Shown here piece after piece: positions 56,954 through 64,000 of a stretch of DNA of 64,000 bases; the stretch's first letter is position 1, and each line of letters opens with the position of its first letter. A program made the position numbers and the translations under genes. The stretch comes from Tetradesmus obliquus (Eukaryota > Chlorophyta > Chlorophyceae > Sphaeropleales > Scenedesmaceae): assembly GCA_030272155.1 (NCBI GenBank), contig CP126195.1:3021001-3085000 (forward strand), written 5' to 3'. The notes under the pieces were generated by a model. That model was given only the letters and a program-made list of their open reading frames with translations, was not told where the DNA came from and ran no database searches.

Positions 56954-59446
56954 ATGCTGAGTGGCATTGTCAACGATCAACGGCCAGCTGCTGCACTCCT
57001 GTCAGGTACTGCTGCTGGCAGGACACGCTGTGTCTCGCTTTTCTGTCACTTCAGTAGGCCCAACACATTACAGCAGCAGCAGCACTGCAAGTCACAGCAT
57101 CAGCTGAAGCTTACACACCCTCGAGCGCGCAAGCTACAGCATGGATCACTAGTTGCAGCAGCAGCAGCAGCAGCAGCAGCAGCTGCTGCTGGTGGTGACA
57201 ATGGCAGCACAGGCGACAGTGGCGCTGGGGGAGGAAGCAGCGGCAGAAAACGGTGCGGGTATTGACTTGAATTGATCATTAATTTTCCTTTTGATCAAGC
57301 TCTAGCAGCTTGCGAGCAGCTGTGCAGCACTACACACGTGTGCACTACACCAGCAGCAAGAGACCGGCAGCAGCAGAAGTAGCTTGCAGAGTAACATGTA
57401 ATGTTTTGTGGTGCCGACTGGGCCTGGTCACCACGGCAGCATGTGTCAACAGCATTTGAAGTATGGGACAAGTAGCATTGCTGTGTTGCTGTCTTCAACA
57501 GACGAGCTTACCTGCTGGTTCACTCTGCTTATCTGAATATCCAGCTGTTTGATACTGACTGTTGCTTATCAACTGTGAGGGAGCAGTAGGTGTTAGCACT
57601 GTGCGCAGTGCATGCATGCCCTGTCACAGGTTCTTCGCAATGTTTACAAGCACATTTATGTGATGGCTGGTTGATGCTGCCCCATTTATGCAGACACATG
57701 GATTCAAATGGAACTGCGAACTCTTTGCCAATGCATGCAGGGTGCAGCCTGGGGATGACGGTCAGCAGCATAGCAGCAGCAGCAGCAGCAGCAGCAGCTG
57801 GTGGCGCCTACTGGTGAGGCCTCACTGCAGCTCTGATCAGCAACACACCAACAGCATCAAAGCAGACAGACAGCACCCCGGCATCATGTCATACTCAGCC
57901 CTGCTGCACAGCTCTCGGTCTGCCAGCGGCTATGTTACTGCACGAGAACCCAAGCAGCTGCTGCACAATCTGCAATGCACCGGCGTTCAAATCACTGCAC
58001 ACAGCTGAGCGCGAAGCGCCAGCCGCTCCCTTCAGGTTCTCGTGCTGGGGTGGTGTCTGCTGCACTACTTTGCCTGCACTGCACTGCACTGCGCTGTGCT
58101 GCACTGCACTGCACTTTATTTCTGTCATTCATTTCTGTCATTCTGCACTGCTCTGTCCTGCCTTGCCTCAGGCCTCAGCAGGCGGCGCGTTTGTGCTGCT
58201 GGGGCTGCTGCAGCCGCAGCGCTGGCTGACGCAGCTGCCGCCAATCGACACGTCACAGCACACGGCAGCCATCATCATACCCGTGAGTGCGTGTGCTGTT
58301 TACATGTCCGATGTGATTGCTGTGCTGCATGCACGCGGCCCGCTTGCGGATGGAGGTGGCTTGTGTCCTGCGCTCTATGCTGGCTGCTTCTTGTGTTGGG
58401 GCGGTGCATTTGGCTTGGGGGTGCCTGCCTGCCTGCCTGCCTGCCGCCTGCAGCGATTGGCTAAGCGCGCTGGGCTTGCTGCTGCTGCTGCTGCTGCTGC
58501 TGCAGGTCTTGAACGAAGCAGGAGGCATTGTGGCCACGCTGCAGCAGCTGCGGCAGCTGCAGCCGCAGCCGGCTGAGATCATCGTGGTGGATGGCGGCAG
58601 CAGCGACAAGTAAGCAGCAGCACAGCAGCAGTGGACGCCCCAGTGGACAGGGTGTTATGACATCTTCTGCTATATTTAACAGCTGTGGATGAGCAGCCGG
58701 CTGAGGTCATAGTGGTTGGCGGCGGCAGCAGCGACAAGTGAGCAGCAGTGCAGCACGGCACAGCAACCCTGCCTGCTTTGGATGGGCAGCTGCATGCACT
58801 TGCCTTTGATGCTTGGGGCCCGCAGCAATGTCAGGGAGCACCCGCTAAAACATATGCCTCACCACAAGACATAAGCCTCACCATAAGACATAAGCCTCAC
58901 CATAAGTTTATTATAAGACATCAGCCTCACCATGCTGGGCCTGCCTGCTGACCCGCCAGCAGCAGCACCTTCCAGTCAAACTACCTAACAGCATGCTCAT
59001 GGCCTATATAAAAAAAACAGTGCAATGCTTGCTGTGTGTTTGTTGTGTGCTGCTGATCTTGCTGCAGCACGGTGCAGCTGGCGCGCCGCAGCGGCCTGGC
59101 GACGCGCGTGATGCGCTCAGGGCGGGGCAGGGCGGTGCAGATGAACGCGGGTGCTGAGGCAGCAGCAGCAGACATGCTTTGCTTCCTGCACGCTGACACG
59201 CAGCCGCCAAAAGACTTGGTAAGCCCAACAAGTCTTTGTGCACATTGCAGATTTGTACCATGTCAGTTTGTATTTGTTGATGTGTTGATGATCAAAGTTA
59301 TGTTTGTCTGGGTTGTGCCAGACCACTACATCAAGAGGTCGAGGGTAGGGCGCTGCTGCCGCACGGTGCTTGATGCACGCTTGCGCTTGCTGGTGAATCT
59401 AGTGCTGCAGGAACAGCCAAATGTCACCGTCACGGCTCGCGCCGCC

Positions 59447-59477
<31 letters not shown>

Positions 59478-59862
59478 TAGGTAGCGGTGATGCGGCGAGA
59501 GCTGGCTGACCCTCAGAAGGTGCTTGCTGGGTTTGTGCCGTCCATAGAGGGTGAGCACTGCAACTGCTGCAGCAGCAGCAATACTATACATTGGACACCA
59601 GGTTATAGCTGACGGAGCCGCACAGCCCCATGCACCACAGCTGCTGATCACTAGTTTGCAGCTGCAGGAGCCGCACAGTCGCGTGTGCCACGGTGCATTG
59701 CAGGAGCACTGCAGGTTTCGGTTGCCCAGCAAGCTGCAGGGCATGCGGGACAGCTGCGCTTGTGTGCAGGCTGCACAGTGCAGCAGTGAAAGGTGACACC
59801 ACCCATGCAGCATTGCTCCAGGTGCCAGCCAACACACGCGTGGTTCTGATGTGCAACAGCAC

Positions 59863-59893
<31 letters not shown>

Positions 59894-60601
59894 AGTGCCC
59901 GGGCGGCGGCTGTGGCTGCTGAGTGCGCACAACTTTGCCAGCAGCTACTACGCGCCGCTGCTGTTCAGGCCGCTGTCCTACCTGCGCGGGCTGCGTGCAC
60001 TGTTTGGTGAGAGCAGAATCACAGTGCATCCACACATCATTTTATATATCGTGCTGGCCTTTCAATGCCCAACAACGGCAACAACACCAGGCAACAGCAC
60101 CGCCTTGCGTAATAGTGTCAACACCCACTCAGGACCAACAGCACCACCTGTTCATCTGCCACACACATCATTGCAGCATGTGCCCAACGAAGCCGTTCGT
60201 ATGCTAGTGTACAGCTGGTGACACTCAGCTGGCTCGCTGCTGCCAACCTTGGCCTGCCTCCCGCCAGGCAACCAGATGCTGTTCTGCCGTGCGCACAGCT
60301 GCTCTGTCACAGGCTTCACATACAAAGGCGCACCTTGACTTGCTCAGCGCATGGCTGACATGGCATGCCTGCTGCTGCTGCTTCCTGGCGCCAGGCGACC
60401 AGACGCTGTTCTGCCGTGCGCGCGACTTCCGAGCTGTGGGCGGCTTTGACCCGCGGCTGTCCATCATGGAGGACACAGACCTCTGCGTGAGGATGCACAT
60501 GGCGGGGCCACGGCAGCAGCAGCAGCAGCAGCGGCGGCATGGTGCGCAGTTTCAGAAGCAGCGGAAACCTTCGGCGCAGCCCTGGCAGCAACACAGCGGC
60601 T

Positions 60602-60632
<31 letters not shown>

Positions 60633-60933
60633 TGACGGCCCATCAAGACAGCATCCAGGCCCTGGCAGCAGCAGCAGCAGCAGCGTGTTGGATCCACCGC
60701 TGGCAGCTCTTGCAGGAGCTGCAGCTGCGCTGCACGCCTGGCAGCAGCCGCGGGGTGGCGTGGTGCAGGTGTTAGATCGGGTGAGTGTAACAAGTGGCCG
60801 GCGGCTAGCCGCCTGGGGGACTCTGAGAGCCACATACATTCACTTCAGAGTGGCCACATGTTGGTATTTTGGGGGCAGCCCGGAGCAGCTGCGGGAGCTG
60901 TACACGCGGCTGTACACAGACAGCTTCCGGTGA
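56954..60933 (+). CDS. GT2-family glycosyltransferase, TIGR04283-like, probably organelle-targeted
   Basis: Eight exons join in phase: 56954-57252, 57741-57813, 58172-58282, 58506-58609, 59068-59218, 59481-59550, 59896-60006, 60395-60933, giving 485 residues. A basic, acid-poor N-terminus with a polyalanine run may be a transit peptide. Next is a hydrophobic stretch (ASAGGAFVLLGLLQPQ). The GT-A fold then reads AAIIIPVLNEAGGI, AEIIVVDGGSSDNTVQLA, GRGRAVQMNAGA, LCFLHADTQPP (the DxD-like site), GDQTLFCRARDFRAVGGFD, MEDTDLCVRM and VTSGRRLAAWGTLR near the end. This order (RGRA-QMNAG, FLHADT, GDQ-F, MED, TSGRR) matches the TIGR04283 family known mainly from cyanobacteria and other bacteria; donor and acceptor are unknown. 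A ~95-residue Gln/Ser/Ala-rich insertion splits MEDTDLCVRM from TSGRR. A TGTAA motif lies at 61028-61032. The first two exons rest only on phase agreement. Confidence 0.88.
58692..58740 (+). repeat. glycosyltransferase exon 4 3'-end echo
   Basis: Repeats the end of the 58506-58609 exon (PAE-IVV-GGSSDK) with its donor region, downstream of the true donor at 58610. The Asp of VVDGG has changed to Gly, so using this copy would lose a conserved acid. Confidence 0.88.
60262..60298 (+). repeat. glycosyltransferase exon 8 5'-end echo
   Basis: Repeats the acceptor and first ~30 bp of the last exon (GNQMLFCRA against the true GDQTLFCRA), upstream of 60395. Confidence 0.85.
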
Positions 60934-62570
60934 AGTTCAAGGTGGGATCTGGTGGGAATTTGACTGTAAAGTTCTTGAGGAGATGCGGGAGATGAGCGCA
61001 TGGTGTTGATTGGCATGGCCGATGCACTGTAATTCTTTGTTGCAGTGACCTGTTGACTGTTCAGTTCACAGTCGCGTGGCAGGCGTCCAGCAGTTGCCCC
61101 GTGCCTGCAGCTTGTGCTTCACCTGCTTCTTTCACACCTAAGAATATACCTGCACCTTAAGCAGCAGTTGATTATTCTTATTGAGCAGCAGTGCGAGCCA
61201 CAGCTTCTGCAGTTCTTTGACACACTGCTTCGTGCAAAGCACCGTCCAGTCATACACACTATGTGTTGGCAAAGTGCTCCGCACCACCAGCATTGTCATG
61301 GTAGTGCAAGCATGAGCACTGCATCCTGAGAGCTGTGCCATAGCACCGTGCAGCGCTGCTGCTGTGGCGAGCAATTGTGCAAGTCTGGCTGGCGGCCCCA
61401 AGCACTCAGCATATATAGTGTGACAGACTGTGCAGCTTTGATGTTGGTGGGGCATGCAGCATGCCAAGGCAGGATGAAGTGGGCCGCGCCCTTTGTTGTA
61501 GAAGCCGTCCGATTTGGCTCAATCATTGAATGCTGGGTGTCGCAGCATACAGTAGTTGGCTGGTGTGTCATACCAGCACTGACTAGTCTGATGATCATTT
61601 CTATGCTTGGCAAGGCTCTTTTTCCGGAGGCGCACCTCATAAGTTGTTGCGGTTGTTCTGTACTCGTATCAGCTTTGCCTGGTTGGGATCACCAAGCGTG
61701 GTTTCACACAGCACAGCCCATCACTTTTGGACGTCATGTATGTCATGTTTTTTCCCGTAAAGTACTGAAAACTTACAACAGGTTTGGCAATGCATCACAA
61801 TCCTGCCGCGACAAGAAGGGGGTTGCGTTGTTTTGGCGGGCCTGCTTTCGATCGATGTCCAGATGTACAGGGTGTTCTTCTGTTCCCGGCGAATCAAGTT
61901 TTTGCTCGTTGTCTTTGCATTGCAACTGTCATAATGAGGCCTAGCAGACAGCCTGCGGAGTCCACCAGCTGGGGTTCACAAGGCGATGCCTAGAACTCAC
62001 AGCGGAACCTTGAAGCGATGATACGGTCGCTTGCTCTATGACATAGTATTGGTTAATGTGAGTCGACAAGGGCCTATGTCCACCTCGCACCTGAGGTGCC
62101 AGCCCAAGCTAGGTGGTCTGCAGAGCTCTGATAGTTGATACCACTTCATTATGATGCTTGGTTGTTAAGACTGGTTGAGGATTGTATCGAGGCCCAAGTG
62201 CAGCGGGCGCTGCATACTCGACGGATTCCCTGTCAGTGCAGCCGGAGCTAGTGATTTGACAGCAGGTGAGGCCGATTCGAGACGCGATCAGCCTGATAGA
62301 ACACTGCTGCACGATCAGAGTGCACACTGTGCGCGGTCACCGGCTCTCCCACCTCGTGTTGTTGCGAGGCGCCCGCGTTAAGCAGCTGTTTTCCCTTGAC
62401 TATAAAACCAATGAATCAAGGTGTTCGCAGTGCCTGCTGGATGAGAAGGGATTGAACTTTGCAGATGGCAGATACGCTCTCACTGCAGCTCCCACCCTGC
62501 CAACAATTACCCCCCAGGCCACGCCCCTTTTGCATCCCTCCCGATCTCATACTAACCGTGATGTTGTTGA
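60934..62570. other. intergenic, no supported gene
   Basis: Contains the 3' flank of the glycosyltransferase and roughly 1.5 kb of less repetitive DNA with open frames that show no family resemblance. A TATAAAA at 62401-62407 could be a core promoter element for the Gln-rich frame to the right, but no start codon follows in a usable position. Confidence 0.45.
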
Positions 62571-62941
62571 ACATTATATGAGACTGCAAGAACGTCTGAG
62601 CACAAGAAGCAAGGCACTGATCAGCTGCACCCCTACATTCCCGCTACACCACTGGCAGCAGCCACAGCGCAGCATCGCCTTGGGCGTGCTTCACTTGACC
62701 TTCCAGACACAGACGTTGCTGATACCACCTGCTGGGTCCACTCATGGTCAAACACACTTCCACCCTTTGCCACCCTTGAAACCCACCGCAGGTGTATGGC
62801 AGAGCGCAGCTTGTTCCTGCAAGGCTTTGCAGACAGTGCCGGGGGCCAGGACCAAGTGCTCAAGCAGCAGCAGCAGCAGCAGCAGCCACATGACAGCAGC
62901 ACCAAGCAGCTGCAGTCACAGCTCTATGATGCAGCACAGCT

Positions 62942-62973
<32 letters not shown>

Positions 62974-63067
62974 GCGCAGCAGCAGCAGCTGCTGCAGGGC
63001 AGCAGCTGCCACAGCACCTGCACTCAGACCAGTATCAGCCAGGCCTTCAACCGCAGCAGCTGCAGTT

Positions 63068-63099
<32 letters not shown>

Positions 63100-63902
63100 T
63101 GGCTGCGCAGGCGGCGCCTAGCAGCGTGCAGGCTTACCAACAGCAGCAGCAGCAGCAGCAGCAGCACTATCAGCTACAGCAGCAACACCCTCTAGGCTCA
63201 CAAGTCCTGCAAGGGGTGGCTTGGCCTGGGCTACCAGGCCAGCAGCAGCAGCAGCAGCAGCAGTTGCTGCAGCTGCTACAGCCATGCAACCTGGCACCGC
63301 CTACGCGTTTGTCTCCTCCTTACAGCCATGTGCAGCAGCAGCAGCAGCAGCAGCAGCAAGTTGATGCAACGCTGCAGCAGCTGCAGCCAGCCAGCGTGAG
63401 GCCTCCACTTGCAGGAGCTGCAGCACTGCCTAGCCAGTCACCAGCAGCAGCAGCAGTGTCAGCCCAACAGCAGGCTGCACTGCAGCAGCTGCTGCAGATC
63501 CAAACCCCTGCAAGCCTCACCCCAGCTTTGGCAGCCCACCAGCTTCCAATGCTGCACCAACTGCAGCAGCAGCAGCAGCCTGCAGCGACGCCAAGCCCAG
63601 CCGGACCTGCAGCAGCAGCAGCTGCACCGGCATCAGCCACGGCAGCCGCATATCAGCAGCTGCTGCAGCTGCACCAGCAGTCGCTGGCTGCACCAACAGC
63701 AAGCCAGCAGCAGGCGCTGCAGCAGGCGCTGCAACGGCCGGCAGTGGCCATGCCAGCAGGGGCAGCAGCACCACAGCAGCAGCAGCAGCAGCAGCAGCCA
63801 GTCACTCTCCTGCAAGTGGCACAGCCCCCTAGTACACCTGCAGTAACACCCGTGGCAGCAGCAGTGCCAGCACAACTGATGTTGGCACATACTCTCGGTC
63901 TT

Positions 63903-63933
<31 letters not shown>

Positions 63934-64000
63934 GACATGGTAGCATGCCTGGTCTCACACTTTCTGCAGCGCAGGGTGCTGCTGCAGGTGGCGGCCCTGC
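62571..64000 (+). CDS. glutamine-rich open frame, unknown protein (runs off the window)
   Basis: One frame stays open from the TGA at 62568-62570 to the window end, 476 codons, with the first ATG at 62796. The first ~95 codons are of mixed composition (HRLGRASLDLPDTDVADTT, SNTLPPFATLETHRRCMAER, LFLQGFADSAGG) and look protein-like. The rest alternates Gln runs with Ala, Pro and Leu (YQQLLQLHQQSLAAP, PAVAMPAGAAAPQ), as in transcription-factor activation regions. No DNA-binding domain is visible inside the window; it may lie to the right. Where the exon begins (acceptor or start) is unclear. Because CAG repeats stay open in all three frames, openness of the second half is weak evidence; the first part and the choice of the Gln frame are better support. 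Confidence 0.45.

Noticed and set aside
61348..61944. 198-codon open frame after the glycosyltransferase
   Set aside because: Cys-rich, erratic composition, no motif and no splice chain; looks like chance openness in 3' flank.

Overview
The window reads as nuclear DNA of an intron-rich green alga (Chlorophyta, most likely Chlamydomonadales; a Haematococcus- or Chlamydomonas-like genome is a guess). The signs are a plastid-type polynucleotide phosphorylase with a transit peptide, a plant-type AP2 factor, many short GT-AG introns, TGTAA motifs after some genes, and very heavy CAG/CTG repetition in both coding and intron DNA. All gene models below were assembled by hand from exon phase, splice dinucleotides and remembered family motifs. 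None was checked by search.

Layout: 1-975 (+) 3' end of an unknown membrane-type protein; 976-6867 no gene seen; 6868-9084 (-) AP2/ERF transcription factor; 9085-13582 mostly unassigned; 13583-17105 (-) GPN3 GTPase, divergent from 17750-24348 (+) proteasome ATPase RPT3; 25350-28062 (+) membrane-anchored UBX plus ubiquitin-like protein; 28784-~32528 (-) helical-repeat protein, possibly Cdc14/SIN-component family; 32860-42710 (+) organellar PNPase; 43274-53587 a direct tandem duplication (5,610 + 4,704 bp) holding the 3' half of UDP-glucose 4-epimerase twice; 50142-56648 (-) the complete epimerase (GALE), divergent across 305 bp from 56954-60933 (+) a GT2-family glycosyltransferase; 62571-64000 (+) a glutamine-rich open frame running off the end.

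The most striking structure is not a gene. In most multi-exon genes here the exon-intron junctions have been copied in tandem one to four or more times into the neighbouring intron. I call these junction echoes. Copies of an exon's 5' end (with its AG) always lie in the intron upstream; copies of its 3' end (with its GT) always lie in the intron downstream. They have decayed to different degrees and are often separated by (CTG)n/(CAG)n tracts. Four echoes before RPT3 exon 6 keep a 72-nt in-frame unit, three of them with both AG and GT borders. The same process at larger scale may have made the GALE tandem duplication. Two DNA-element insertions (a 574-bp hAT-like MITE inside an echo, and an 872-bp element present in only one GALE repeat) give relative dates.

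The genes are general housekeeping functions (proteasome base, RNA polymerase assembly GTPase, CDC48 adaptor, plastid RNA decay, UDP-sugar metabolism, glycosyl transfer) and do not form one pathway. RPT3 and the UBX-UBL protein both belong to ubiquitin-proteasome biology and are neighbours, which is probably coincidence.
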